34,058 nucleotides of DNA from an uncultured Bacteroidota bacterium (GTDB lineage Bacteria > Bacteroidota > Bacteroidia > 2-12-FULL-35-15). Below the pieces are notes generated by a model. That model was not told the DNA's origin, searched no databases, and was given only the letters and a program-made list of their open reading frames with translations. The stretch spans positions 1 to 34,058 of the forward strand of contig CAINDA010000054.1 in assembly GCA_903847205.1 (NCBI GenBank), written 5' to 3'. Below are positions 21,522-30,453 of this stretch, one piece after another. The translations under genes were made by a program, and so were the position numbers. The number at the start of each line of letters is the position of its first letter. The stretch's first letter is position 1.

Positions 21522-23459
21522 ATGATTAAAATAACTCTTCCCGATGGGGCTGTCCGCGAATATCAAAAAGGAACCACAGCACTTCAAGTTGCCCAATCCA
21601 TTTCCGAAGGACTAGCACGTAATGTTTTAGCTGCAAAAGTAAATGGCGAAGTATGGGATGCCACGCGTTCAATTAACGCCGATGCGAAATTGGTTTTGTT
21701 AACGATGAATGATCTCGAGGGGAAGGCTGCACTTTGGCATTCGTCGGCGCATTTATTGGCCGAAGCGATTGAAGCAATTTATCCCGGAACAAAATTCGGA
21801 ATAGGTCCGCCGATTGAAAATGGGTTTTATTATGATATTGATTTAGGCGGTAAAACAATTACCAATGAAGATTTCAAAAAAATAGAAGATAAAGTTTTAG
21901 AACTTGCACGCCTCGGCAATGCCTATATCCGCAAGGATGTATCAAAAGCAGATGCCATTGCTTATTTTACAGAAAAAGGCGATGAGTATAAATTAGAATT
22001 GCTGGAAGGCCTGCAGGACGGCAGTATTACATTTTACCAACAGGGTAATTTCACAGACTTATGCCGCGGCCCTCACATACCCAATACAAGTTTTATTAAG
22101 GCTGTAAAGCTCATGAATATTGCCGGAGCATACTGGCGCGGTGATGAAAAAAATAAAATGCTTACACGTGTATATGCTGTTACTTTTACTAAGCAGAAAG
22201 ATTTAACCGATTATTTACTTTTATTGGAGGAAGCTAAAAAGCGCGACCACCGCAAGCTTGGCAAAGAGTTAGAATTGTTTGCTTTTTCTGAAAAGGTTGG
22301 AATGGGACTTCCGCTGTGGCTTCCCAAAGGCGCCGCTTTGCGCGAAAGGCTGATTCAGTTTTTGCAGAAAGCGCAGATAAAAGACGGCTATCTGCCGGTT
22401 GCAACACCGCATATCGGCAATAAAAATTTATACATTACTTCAGGGCATTACGAAAAATACGGCGCAGATTCTTTTCAGCCGATTAAAACTCCTCATGAAG
22501 GCGAAGAGTTTTTCTTAAAACCGATGAACTGTCCGCATCACTGCGAAATTTATAAAACATCGCCTAAATCATACAAAGATTTACCGATACGTTATGCTGA
22601 ATTCGGCACTGTTTACCGCTATGAGCAGGCCGGTGAACTTCATGGTTTAACGCGTGTACGCGGATTTACACAGGATGATGCGCATTTATTCTGCCGTCCT
22701 GATCAGGTGAAAGAAGAGTTTTGCAAAGTAATTGACCTGGTGCTGTATGTATTTAAGGCATTGGATTTCCATGATTTTACTGCTCAGATTTCACTTCGTG
22801 ATCCTGATAATAAATCCAAATATATCGGCTCAGATGAAAACTGGCATTTAGCTGAACAGGCCATTATTGAATCAGCTGCTGAAAAAGGTTTAAGAACAGT
22901 TGTGGAACTTGGCGAAGCCGCTTTCTACGGCCCTAAGCTGGATTTTATGGTGAAGGATGCTATCGGCCGGAAATGGCAGCTGGGAACTATTCAGGTGGAT
23001 TACAACCTGCCTGAACGCTTTGAATTGGAATATACAGGAAGTGATAATATGAAACACCGCCCGGTAATGATTCATCGTGCACCATTTGGTTCTTTAGAAA
23101 GATTTATAGCTGTTTTAATTGAACATTGTGCCGGAAAATTCCCATTGTGGCTTGCTCCCGAGCAAATTGCAGTACTGCCTATCAGCGAAAAATATAACAA
23201 TTACGCAAAAAATGTGTTAGAATTACTAAAAAATTACGATATTCGCGGGCTCGTAGATGAAAGGAACGAAAAAATAGGCAAAAAAATACGTGATACTGAG
23301 TTACAAAAAGTTCCGTATATGCTGATTGTAGGGGAAAAGGAAGAATCTGAAATTACAGTTTCTGTCCGTAAGCAGGGTGAAGGAGATTTGGGCAGTTTTG
23401 GAATTGAAGAGTTTGCAAAAATCATCAACACCGAAATAGAGAAATTAAAAAACAAGTAA
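21522..23459 (+). CDS. thrS: Threonine--tRNA ligase
   Basis: Cytosolic class II aminoacyl-tRNA synthetase of 645 residues, the usual length. Domain order: TGS (1-61), an editing domain with HSSAH (His73, His77) and CRGPH (Cys181, His185) that removes mischarged serine, and the catalytic core. The core has zinc-binding Cys337 (MNCPHHC), His388 (QDDAHLF) and His518 (IHRAPFGS). Motif 2 is [12 protein letters not shown] and motif 3 is [11 protein letters not shown]. The C-terminal anticodon-binding domain runs from about 545. All zinc and editing residues are present. It is the first gene of the thrS-infC-rpmI-rplT operon, a conserved bacterial order, preceded by a near-consensus promoter. Confidence 0.98.
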   Translation: MIKITLPDGAVREYQKGTTALQVAQSISEGLARNVLAAKVNGEVWDATRSINADAKLVLLTMNDLEGKAALWHSSAHLLAEAIEAIYPGTKFGIGPPIENGFYYDIDLGGKTITNEDFKKIEDKVLELARLGNAYIRKDVSKADAIAYFTEKGDEYKLELLEGLQDGSITFYQQGNFTDLCRGPHIPNTSFIKAVKLMNIAGAYWRGDEKNKMLTRVYAVTFTKQKDLTDYLLLLEEAKKRDHRKLGKELELFAFSEKVGMGLPLWLPKGAALRERLIQFLQKAQIKDGYLPVATPHIGNKNLYITSGHYEKYGADSFQPIKTPHEGEEFFLKPMNCPHHCEIYKTSPKSYKDLPIRYAEFGTVYRYEQAGELHGLTRVRGFTQDDAHLFCRPDQVKEEFCKVIDLVLYVFKALDFHDFTAQISLRDPDNKSKYIGSDENWHLAEQAIIESAAEKGLRTVVELGEAAFYGPKLDFMVKDAIGRKWQLGTIQVDYNLPERFELEYTGSDNMKHRPVMIHRAPFGSLERFIAVLIEHCAGKFPLWLAPEQIAVLPISEKYNNYAKNVLELLKNYDIRGLVDERNEKIGKKIRDTELQKVPYMLIVGEKEESEITVSVRKQGEGDLGSFGIEEFAKIINTEIEKLKNK

Positions 23460-23492
23460 GTCAGTTAAATAAAAAAGAGTATAAATAAATTT

Positions 23493-23498
23493 AGGAGG
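23493..23498 (+). promoter_or_regulatory. Perfect Shine-Dalgarno sequence of infC
   Basis: AGGAGG is followed by 8 bases and then the ATA that begins the infC frame. Bacteroidota genes mostly lack such sites and the other genes in this window show none as strong, so it decides the otherwise unlikely start. Confidence 0.8.
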
Positions 23499-23506
23499 AT
23501 CAAAGT

Positions 23507-24148
23507 ATAGCAGCACCATTTAACCCAAACGCCGGCAAATTTAATAAGCCGGCCCCGGCAGGCAAATTTGTTAAGCCGGCAGGAACAGCGGTTACACCGC
23601 GCCCTGACAATCGCTTCGGAAGAGGCGGACCCAGAAGAAAAGAAGATTTACATGCTATCAATGAGCGAATAAGAGCCAAAGAAGTACGTGTTGTCGCTGA
23701 AGGACTGGAATCTGGAGTATATCCAATAGAGAAAGCTTTAGAGATTGCAAAAAGCATGGGGCTGGATTTAGTGGAGATTTCACCGAATGCTGAACCACCT
23801 GTATGCAGGGTTGTTGACTATAAAAAGTTTTTATACGATCAAAAGAAAAAACAAAAAGAATTAAAAGCAAAAGCTGCGAAAACAGTAATAAAAGAAATTC
23901 GTTTCGGACCGCAGACTGATGATCATGATTTTACTTTTAAAAAGAATCATGCAATAAAATTTCTTCAGGAAGGATCAAAAGTAAAAGCGTTTGTATTTTT
24001 TAAAGGACGTTCTATTTTATTTAAAGAACAAGGAGAAATTTTACTTCTGCGTTTTGTAAATGAATTGGAAGAATACGGTAAGCCAGAACAGCTGCCATTG
24101 CTGGAAGGAAAAAAAATGATAATGGTAATTGCACCGAAGAAGAAATAG
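23507..24148 (+). CDS. infC: Translation initiation factor IF-3, with a non-AUG (AUA) start
   Basis: The in-frame ATG at 23756 would give only 130 residues and cut off the N-terminal domain. The frame is open upstream, and just after AGGAGG it reads ATA GCA GCA CCA TTT at 23507, giving 213 residues. The order is a Gly/Pro/Lys-rich leader, then [43 protein letters not shown] and [22 protein letters not shown] for the N-domain and linker. [15 protein letters not shown] and [10 protein letters not shown] then mark the C-domain. IF-3 discriminates against non-AUG starts, and infC in many bacteria begins with a rare AUU-class codon so that IF-3 limits its own synthesis. AUA here fits that logic. 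The gene is 47 bases after thrS. Confidence 0.93.
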   Translation: MAAPFNPNAGKFNKPAPAGKFVKPAGTAVTPRPDNRFGRGGPRRKEDLHAINERIRAKEVRVVAEGLESGVYPIEKALEIAKSMGLDLVEISPNAEPPVCRVVDYKKFLYDQKKKQKELKAKAAKTVIKEIRFGPQTDDHDFTFKKNHAIKFLQEGSKVKAFVFFKGRSILFKEQGEILLLRFVNELEEYGKPEQLPLLEGKKMIMVIAPKKK

Positions 24149-24253
24149 GCAGTGGGTAATTTAGCAATTGGCAACAAGCAACGAACAACAAGTAATAAAG
24201 CAATAAAACAATTTAGTATATAATAATTCTACAAATCAACAATTTAAGGAAAG

Positions 24254-24454
24254 ATGCCTAAAATGAAAACGCATTCCGGTGCAAAGAAGAGATTCACGCT
24301 GACCGGAACAGGAAAAGTAAAAAGAAAACATGCTTTTAAAAGCCATATCCTGACAAAAAAATCAACTAAAGCGAAACGTGCGTTAACTCATGACTGCATA
24401 GTTGATAAAACGGATTTGCCGCGTGTAAAAGCAATGCTTACTATCGGTAAGTAA
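24254..24454 (+). CDS. rpmI: 50S ribosomal protein bL35
   Basis: 66 residues, highly basic. It opens [14 protein letters not shown], the bL35 signature, then [18 protein letters not shown] and [11 protein letters not shown], ending in LPRVKAML. Length and composition are standard. It lies 105 bases after infC. This gap holds CAATTGGCAA-type low-complexity DNA also present before the M16 peptidase gene. It is followed by rplT after 95 bases. Confidence 0.97.
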   Translation: MPKMKTHSGAKKRFTLTGTGKVKRKHAFKSHILTKKSTKAKRALTHDCIVDKTDLPRVKAMLTIGK

Positions 24455-24549
24455 ATTAATTTTTAAACAGTTCAAACTAATAATAACACGGTACTCAGCT
24501 TTAAGACTCTTTAAACTGTAAGAGCGCTGCCGCCAAAAAAACTAAAAAA

Positions 24550-24894
24550 ATGCCAAGATCGGTCAACTCGGTGGCTTCAAGAGCCAGAAGAAAAAAAATC
24601 CTAAAACAAACTAAAGGTTATTGGGGTGCAAGAAAAAACGTTATTACAATTGCTAAAAACGTTCTTGAAAAAGGTTTAACATACGCCTATCGCGACAGAA
24701 AACAAAAGAAACGCAATTTCCGCGCTATCTGGATACAACGTATCAATGCTGGTGTCCGCCCTTACGGATTATCATACTCTCAATTTATGGGAAAAGTACA
24801 TTCTAAAAATATCGACTTAAACCGCAAGGTATTGGCTGATTTAGCAATGAACAATCCTGATGCTTTTAAAGCTGTGGTTGAATCAGTAAAATAG
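24550..24894 (+). CDS. rplT: 50S ribosomal protein bL20
   Basis: 114 residues with the bL20 landmarks: [28 protein letters not shown], the [21 protein letters not shown] segment that contacts 23S rRNA, and [24 protein letters not shown]. It is needed early in large-subunit assembly. It is last in the thrS-infC-rpmI-rplT operon and is closed by the terminator at 24911-24944. Confidence 0.98.
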   Translation: MPRSVNSVASRARRKKILKQTKGYWGARKNVITIAKNVLEKGLTYAYRDRKQKKRNFRAIWIQRINAGVRPYGLSYSQFMGKVHSKNIDLNRKVLADLAMNNPDAFKAVVESVK

Positions 24895-24910
24895 AAATTA
24901 TATTACTAGA

Positions 24911-24944
24911 AAAAAGTCCCGCCGATGCAGCGGGATTTTTTTTG
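24911..24944 (+). terminator. Intrinsic terminator of the thrS-rplT operon
   Basis: TCCCGC (24917-24922) and GCGGGA (24930-24935) form a GC-rich stem with a 7-base loop, followed by eight T. It is 22 bases after the rplT stop. Confidence 0.92.
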
Positions 24945-25039
24945 TTTAAGATGTTCTGTTCGGCTATCTCTTTTTACATTTGTTATTTTTGGGTTAGCAT
25001 AATTTTCTTTATTAATTTTTTAAGCAGCCTTTCCTCTCA

Positions 25040-26299
25040 ATGAATAAGAAAATAACTAAAATATTCAAGCGGCTATTCTTTGCTGTAGTTTTCCTTACTT
25101 TTTCTAGTTTATTAAGTTCATGTTTGTTAGGACGGTTTGTATTTTACAATTTTGCCGACATAAAAGATTATAAAATATTTCCTTCTAATTCCATTAAAAA
25201 AGCAGAAAAGCCTTTTTCTTTTTATTACTCCGAAAGAAGTAAGGCGCAATTTCCTCTTCCTGAAAATATAACATCGAATGGTAAACAAGTTCCGTTTGAC
25301 AAATTCCTGGAAGACCATAATACTGTAGCGTTTTTAATTATTAAAAATGACTCCATTCGTTATGAAAAGTATTTCAATGAATATTCAAAGGAATCAATTG
25401 TGCCCTCATTTTCAATGGCAAAATCGTTTGTTTCGGCATTGGTAGGAATTGCTGTGGACGAAGGATATATTAAAAATATTAAGCAGCCAATAACTGATTA
25501 TCTGCCGGAATTAAAAAACAACAAAGGTTTCGATAAAATAACTATTGAGAATGTTTTGAACATGCGTTCGGGGATTAAATTTACTGAAGGGTATTACAAT
25601 CCTTTCGGCGGAGTTTCGCAGTATTACTATGGTTTGAACATCAAAAAATACATCAGGCATTTGAAAATTAAGGAAGAGCCCGATAAAGAATTTGAGTACA
25701 TAAGTGTGAATACTCAATTGCTGGCTTGGATTGTTGAAAGAGCAACCAAAAAACAGGTGTCGGATTATTTACAAGAAAAAATATGGAGTCCACTGGGAAT
25801 GGAGTATGACGCCAGCTGGAGTATTGACAGTAAAAAAAATAAAACCGAAAAAGCATATTGCTGTATTAATGCCAGGGCAAGAGACTATGCGAAATTCGGA
25901 CGTCTTTATCTGAATAAAGGGAATTGGGACGGCAGACAAATTATTTCGAAGGACTGGGTTGAAAAATCAATACACGTTCCGAAAGAAGATAATCAATTCA
26001 GATTTGAAAATAAAGATTACAGCTATTCTTATCAGTGGTGGCATAATTTTAATTACAATGAAGTGAGTGATTCAGTCACACTTTTGAGAACCGAAAAAGT
26101 ATATTCGGAAAAAGATAAAAAAGGAATTGTTAAAAAATATATCAAATCATCAAATGAAGATTTTTTAGCCTGGGGGTTCTTGGGACAATTCATTTATGTG
26201 TATCCTTCTGAAAATATAATTATTGTCCGTCTCGGGAAAAATAAAGGAAATGTAAACTGGCCCTTATTCTTCAGGCAGCTTTGCGAAAAAAAAATGTGA
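25040..26299 (+). CDS. Serine hydrolase of the class C beta-lactamase / DD-peptidase-like family, lipoprotein
   Basis: 419 residues. The signal peptide ends at the lipobox SLLSSC (Cys28), so it is membrane-anchored outside the cytoplasm. The catalytic S-x-x-K is SMAK (Ser125, Lys128) in the context PSFSMAKSFVSALVG. The second element is the Tyr of YISVNTQLLAWIVE, corresponding to the YxS/YxN motif. An HxG/KTG-like third element is not obvious, though WGFLGQFIYVYP near residue 375 occupies that region. Such proteins act as esterases, peptidases or beta-lactamase-fold enzymes, and true antibiotic hydrolysis is not implied. It is monocistronic and follows the rplT terminator. Confidence 0.88.
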   Translation: MNKKITKIFKRLFFAVVFLTFSSLLSSCLLGRFVFYNFADIKDYKIFPSNSIKKAEKPFSFYYSERSKAQFPLPENITSNGKQVPFDKFLEDHNTVAFLIIKNDSIRYEKYFNEYSKESIVPSFSMAKSFVSALVGIAVDEGYIKNIKQPITDYLPELKNNKGFDKITIENVLNMRSGIKFTEGYYNPFGGVSQYYYGLNIKKYIRHLKIKEEPDKEFEYISVNTQLLAWIVERATKKQVSDYLQEKIWSPLGMEYDASWSIDSKKNKTEKAYCCINARARDYAKFGRLYLNKGNWDGRQIISKDWVEKSIHVPKEDNQFRFENKDYSYSYQWWHNFNYNEVSDSVTLLRTEKVYSEKDKKGIVKKYIKSSNEDFLAWGFLGQFIYVYPSENIIIVRLGKNKGNVNWPLFFRQLCEKKM

Positions 26300-26347
26300 T
26301 TAGTTGTCAGCGTTTTTTTTGAAACTAGTTTTAATCCGATGCGTCCT

Positions 26348-27547
26348 TTATTTACTCCATTCAGCTATTTTCTTTTCCATATCCGGAATCCAGCTTTCAT
26401 ACTGCTTTTGGGGATCAGCTTTAATAAATTCAATTGCTTTTCGCTGGAATTTAACAGCCTCCTTCATTCTTCCCATCTGCGATAAAGAAAAAGCAAAACT
26501 ATCCATGCGTACCTGCGGGTTAGGATCAAGGAGAAAACATTTTTCAGCCCACTGTTCTGCTTTGGCCAGAAATGCAGAATCTGTTAGATTTTTATAAAAA
26601 TAATTCGCAGCATAACCCAGATCAGCTGCATCATTTCTTTTATACTTATCAATGTATGGTACAGCAGCCTTGGCATAATTTATATAATCTTTTTTCTTTT
26701 GATAGTACATCATATACTCACGTAAAACCAACTCTTCTGAACGCGCAAATCCTGATTTTTTTATTTCTTCCGTAAGCTGAAAAAATTTAACGCTGTCTGC
26801 TTCCCTTGAATATATAAGACTCTGGCAGGCATTCACGTAAATATCAAATATTTTTTTGTTCACAGAATCCGCCGTATATTTTGCAGCAAACACATCATTA
26901 TGTTTGACCAGGTAATTAAATACTTTCGATTGATAATCGCTTAAATGCGAATTAATAATTTTCCAGTTTGCGGGACTAGTCCAATCTTGTTCTTTTTGAG
27001 TATCAAAATATGCATTCAGAGGTTCCTTTGTATCTTTTGGTGATACACCTTCCAAAGCTCGCAGATACAATGTCATAAATTGAGTATTTCTAACTCCGCT
27101 TTTATATTTTTTTTCAAGGCTCATTAACTGCTTTTCCGGGAGCTGCGCATCCTTACCTAATTGAATAAATTCAGCTGAAGTTCTTGTACCGACAGCTCTA
27201 TGCAGTAATTCTCCGTTCTCATCAATAAACAAGAGAGATGGATACGCATTCACATTGTAAACTCTGGCTAAGTCTTTTCCTTCTCCGGCTTCCATATCTA
27301 TTTTGGCATTCACAAAAGCAATGTTATAATACTTAGTTACGGAATCGTTTGTAAAAACATTTTTTGCCATTTCTTTGCATGGCCCGCACCAGGAGGTATA
27401 GGCATCCATAAAAATAGGTTTATGCTCTGCCTTTGCTTTGGCCAATATTTCAGACCATGCAGCATGTTCAAAATTTATTTGTGCGGATAATGTACTATTG
27501 TGTAAAACAATAAATAGAATGAATGAAATTAAATTTAATTTTTTCAA
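26348..27547 (-). CDS. Exported thioredoxin-domain protein (paralogue 1)
   Basis: 399 residues. The signal peptide (LISFILFIVLHNSTLSAQ) is followed by a thioredoxin fold with the active site WCGPC (Cys54, Cys57) in FMDAYTSWCGPCKEMAK and the cis-Pro loop AYPSLLFID. Residues 160-399 are helical repeats with a TPR-like look (AEQWAEKCFLLDPNPQVRM, SLSQMGRMKEAVKFQRKAIEF). It is probably a periplasmic or secreted thiol-disulfide protein. It is clearly paralogous to the protein at 28945-30141, sharing both length and motif order; the two bracket an SDR and a membrane-protein gene. Confidence 0.9.
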   Translation of the reverse strand: MKKLNLISFILFIVLHNSTLSAQINFEHAAWSEILAKAKAEHKPIFMDAYTSWCGPCKEMAKNVFTNDSVTKYYNIAFVNAKIDMEAGEGKDLARVYNVNAYPSLLFIDENGELLHRAVGTRTSAEFIQLGKDAQLPEKQLMSLEKKYKSGVRNTQFMTLYLRALEGVSPKDTKEPLNAYFDTQKEQDWTSPANWKIINSHLSDYQSKVFNYLVKHNDVFAAKYTADSVNKKIFDIYVNACQSLIYSREADSVKFFQLTEEIKKSGFARSEELVLREYMMYYQKKKDYINYAKAAVPYIDKYKRNDAADLGYAANYFYKNLTDSAFLAKAEQWAEKCFLLDPNPQVRMDSFAFSLSQMGRMKEAVKFQRKAIEFIKADPQKQYESWIPDMEKKIAEWSK

Positions 27548-27603
27548 ATGTCTATTATTTTCTTCAATTATTGGGGCCTAAAAATCTAGGTCAAACATAA
27601 AAT

Positions 27604-28092
27604 TTAATTTAGTTTTTGCAAAAAGTCCAAATAGGTTTTCCCCCTGCTTTCAGCAAAAAAATCAAGAACCAGCATTATGGCAGCCTGAATAAAAACCCCT
27701 GTTCCTAGGCCTTTCCAAACTTCAGCTTGTTTAAAATATAAAAATAGTGCTAAACCAGTTATCATCAGAGCTATTTCTATTCTGCGGTAGAGGGAAAAAT
27801 TTTTCATCACAGTATTCATTCTTGGAATTTCTTCGGCGGCAATTTTTTGTTTTTCGGTTTTAATAATTTCATTCACCATTGCAATGTCCTTCGGACTTCT
27901 GAAATAAACGGAAGCGCCGACTGTTAGCTGTATTAAGGCAACGGCAGCAAGAGCATAAGAAAAGCCATTGTAATAGGGCTGTTTGAGTTTCACTAAAAAA
28001 TAAGCTGCAACTACTAAAGCCAATATTCCGGCAATAATAAATAATATGCTTTCATTTTTTTCGGCATTGAAATATTTTGATACTTGGTCCAT
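27604..28092 (-). CDS. Small integral membrane protein of unknown function
   Basis: 162 residues with four hydrophobic helices: ILFIIAGILALVVAAYFLV (17-35), FSYALAAVALIQLTVGASVYF (44-64), IEIALMITGLALFLYF and GVFIQAAIMLVLDFFA. The loop SPKDIAMVNEIIKTEKQKIAAEEIPRM is charged and probably cytosolic. No family is assigned. It lies directly downstream of the dehydrogenase gene on the same strand, and the 20-base gap is made entirely of an (ATT)9 microsatellite that also contributes the A of its ATG. No Shine-Dalgarno site is present. Confidence 0.75.
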   Translation of the reverse strand: MDQVSKYFNAEKNESILFIIAGILALVVAAYFLVKLKQPYYNGFSYALAAVALIQLTVGASVYFRSPKDIAMVNEIIKTEKQKIAAEEIPRMNTVMKNFSLYRRIEIALMITGLALFLYFKQAEVWKGLGTGVFIQAAIMLVLDFFAESRGKTYLDFLQKLN

Positions 28093-28117
28093 TATTATTA
28101 TTATTATTATTATTATT
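28091..28117. repeat. (ATT)9 microsatellite spanning a stop-to-start junction
   Basis: Nine perfect ATT units (AAT on the transcribed strand) run from the start codon of the small membrane-protein gene to within the stop codon of the upstream dehydrogenase gene. They fill the whole intergenic gap. Confidence 0.97.
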
Positions 28118-28895
28118 TTGCTTTATCTTGAATTCTTCTTGTCAATTTTACAACTAATGCTCTTGGTGTGAAACGAACCGAATTAGCCAATATAGCATTC
28201 ATCAACCCATGAATGGCAACTGTTTTGCCTTTCATCATAGCCGCATAGCCATATTCAGCTACTTCTTTTGAAGTTGGTATTTTTTTATCCTTAAACAACT
28301 TACTTTCTTCCATTGAAGCCGCAGCTTTAAATCCGCTTTCGGTTGCACCCGGACAAAGTGTTGTAACTGTAATGCCTTTATCGCATACTTCATTGTCTAT
28401 TGCTTCTGAAAAGCTTAATACATAAGCTTTTGTTGCATAATACACTGCCATGGTGGGGCCTGATTGAAATGCAGCAGTTGATGCAACATTCATTATTTTT
28501 CCGCTTTTACGTTTTACCATTTCGGGCAGATATAATTTTGTAAACTGTGTTAAAGTTGTAATGTTAAGGTTAATCATTTCGAGTTCTTTTTTCCAGTCTG
28601 TTTCATAAAACATTCCGAAAACACCGAAGCCTGCATTGTTTATCAGATAATCAATTTGGATTTTCTGCTTGGTAGTTTCATTGTAAACTTCCTGAGCAGA
28701 GTCGGCTGCAGATAAATCTTTTCCGATTGTATAAACTGAAATTTTATACTGTTTTTCTAATTCGGATTTCAGCTGATCTAATTTGGATTTATTTCGGGCA
28801 ACCAAAACCAAATTGCCGCCTTTAGATGCATGAATTTTTGCTAATTCAAATCCAATTCCATTTGATGCGCCAGTGATTAATGCTGTTTTGTTCAT
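28113..28895 (-). CDS. Short-chain dehydrogenase/reductase
   Basis: Classical SDR of 260 residues. It has the NAD(P)-binding TGASNGIG (8-15), NNAG (86-89), catalytic Ser139 (NVAST), Tyr152 and Lys156 in YYATK, and PGATESGF (about 183-190) for the substrate loop. ARN after the second strand suggests NADPH preference. The family (COG0300-like, acyl or steroid-type SDRs) has broad substrates, so no specific reaction can be named. It is cytosolic. It leads a likely two-gene operon with the membrane protein downstream, linked through the microsatellite. Confidence 0.93.
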   Translation of the reverse strand: MNKTALITGASNGIGFELAKIHASKGGNLVLVARNKSKLDQLKSELEKQYKISVYTIGKDLSAADSAQEVYNETTKQKIQIDYLINNAGFGVFGMFYETDWKKELEMINLNITTLTQFTKLYLPEMVKRKSGKIMNVASTAAFQSGPTMAVYYATKAYVLSFSEAIDNEVCDKGITVTTLCPGATESGFKAAASMEESKLFKDKKIPTSKEVAEYGYAAMMKGKTVAIHGLMNAILANSVRFTPRALVVKLTRRIQDKAK

Positions 28896-28944
28896 TGTTG
28901 TTCTTTAGGTTTTTTATTTTTTATTTTTCCGATAACATCAAAAA

Positions 28945-30141
28945 TTATTTACTCCATTCTTCAATCTTCTTTTCCAGTTCAGGAATTGCAGTCTGATCAT
29001 ATTTTTTAGGGTCGGCTTTTATTAAATCAATTGCTTGCTTTTCAAGTTTTATTGCTTCCTGCTTTTTGCCATTCACTGATAAAACACAAGCATAAGTATC
29101 CATAGTAATTTGAGGTTGAGGTTCAAGTTCAAATGCTTTTTTGGCCCATTCTTCTGCTTTTGCAAGCATAGTTTTATCTTTTATGTTTGAATAAAATTCA
29201 TAGGCTGTATTATTCAATTCCATAGCATCTTTACTTTTATATTTATCAATATAATTAATTGCAGTTTTCGCATAATTTAAATAATCTTTTTTATTTTGAT
29301 AGTAATTCATGTCAGCATTTAAAACCAATTCTTCGGAACGGGCAAAGCCTGTTTTTTTTATTTCCTCTTTTAATCCCCAAAACTTTGAACTGTCGCTTGG
29401 TGCGGAATAAATTTTATTCATACAAGCATTCATATAAACTTCATATATTTTATTGTTCACCGAATCTGCTGAATATCTTTTGGCAAACTCAGCAGCGTTT
29501 TTAACCAGGTAATTAAATTCTTTTGATTGGTAATCATTTAAGTAGGCACGAATAATTGTCCAATTTTGGCGGGTTACTAATCCCATCTCAAACTGAGTGC
29601 TGAAATATGCATTCAGGGCTTCTTTTGTATCTAAGCCGACTGATTGAAGTGCATCTAAATATGTCATCATAAATTGAACATCTCTAACACCGCTTTTATA
29701 TTTTGTTTCGAGACCCGAAAATTGTTTTTCCGGGTTCTGTGCATCTTTACCCAATTGAATGAAATCAGCTGCAGGCCGTGAACCCGCTGCCCTATGAATT
29801 AAATTACCATCACCGTCGATAAATAATAGGGATGGATATACACGAACATTGTAAAGTTTTGCAATGTCAATTCCTTCTCCGGCTTCCATATCAATTTTAG
29901 CATTTATAAATGCATCATTATAATATTTTGCAACTGTATCGTTTGTAAAAACATTTTTTGCCATCCATTTGCAAGGCCCGCACCATGAAGTATAAGCATC
30001 CATAAAAATAAGTTTATTCTCTTTTTTTGCTTTTGCTTTTATTTCTTTAAAAGTTTCGTGATTGAAATTTATCTGGGCAGCAATTTTATCAATGCTTACC
30101 GCGGAAATCAGGATTAATGAGATGAAGGATAGTTTTTTCAT
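28945..30141 (-). CDS. Exported thioredoxin-domain protein (paralogue 2)
   Basis: 398 residues from the ATG at 30141. The frame extends to 30198, but the extra 19 residues would precede a perfect signal peptide (MKKLSFISLILISAVS), so the shorter start is chosen. The active site is WCGPC (Cys54, Cys57) in FMDAYTSWCGPCKWMAKN, and the cis-Pro region VYPSLLFIDGDG is present. A helical C-terminal region with TPR-like segments ends IPELEKKIEEWSK. It aligns end to end with the protein at 26348-27547, and many blocks are identical (KNVFTND, NAKIDMEAGEG, KYKSGVR, KSGFARSEELVL versus KTGFARSEELVL). This indicates a duplication. Confidence 0.9.
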   Translation of the reverse strand: MKKLSFISLILISAVSIDKIAAQINFNHETFKEIKAKAKKENKLIFMDAYTSWCGPCKWMAKNVFTNDTVAKYYNDAFINAKIDMEAGEGIDIAKLYNVRVYPSLLFIDGDGNLIHRAAGSRPAADFIQLGKDAQNPEKQFSGLETKYKSGVRDVQFMMTYLDALQSVGLDTKEALNAYFSTQFEMGLVTRQNWTIIRAYLNDYQSKEFNYLVKNAAEFAKRYSADSVNNKIYEVYMNACMNKIYSAPSDSSKFWGLKEEIKKTGFARSEELVLNADMNYYQNKKDYLNYAKTAINYIDKYKSKDAMELNNTAYEFYSNIKDKTMLAKAEEWAKKAFELEPQPQITMDTYACVLSVNGKKQEAIKLEKQAIDLIKADPKKYDQTAIPELEKKIEEWSK

Positions 30142-30218
30142 ATTATTATTTTTAATGAATTTTTTATTTAATGGATGAATATACGCTCTATTATGCAATG
30201 CTTTTGCTGTGAGGCGGC

Positions 30219-30440
30219 TTAAGATATGTTTTTCTTTTTATAAATGAATCCATAATAGAATGAAGCTAAAAACAGCAAAAAATGAAGAAAGCCCCGAAAG
30301 AATAAAAACTCTGGCGACATTGCGGTACCCATAAAAGGCATTGTTATATGGTACCATGACAGATACCAGCTTGCGCCTGCTGTTACAAAAAATGCACCTG
30401 ACAGAAATTTGCAGACTTCTTTCCAGTTAATAGTTTTCAT
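30219..30440 (-). CDS. Small two-helix membrane protein
   Basis: 73 residues. Two hydrophobic segments, FLSGAFFVTAGASWYLSWY and FFRGFLHFLLFLASFYYGFIY, are joined by a loop HITMPFMGTAMSPE. It ends in a basic tail YKKKNIS, so the C-terminus is probably cytosolic. No family is recognised. It lies 13 bases downstream of the DUF6340-like gene on the same strand and is probably co-transcribed with it. Confidence 0.7.
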   Translation of the reverse strand: MKTINWKEVCKFLSGAFFVTAGASWYLSWYHITMPFMGTAMSPEFLFFRGFLHFLLFLASFYYGFIYKKKNIS

Positions 30441-30453
30441 TTAATTTAAATAA

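Noticed and set aside
30142-30198. 19-residue N-terminal extension of thioredoxin paralogue 2
   Set aside because: It would precede an intact signal peptide, and the paralogue at 26348-27547 starts at the equivalent Met.
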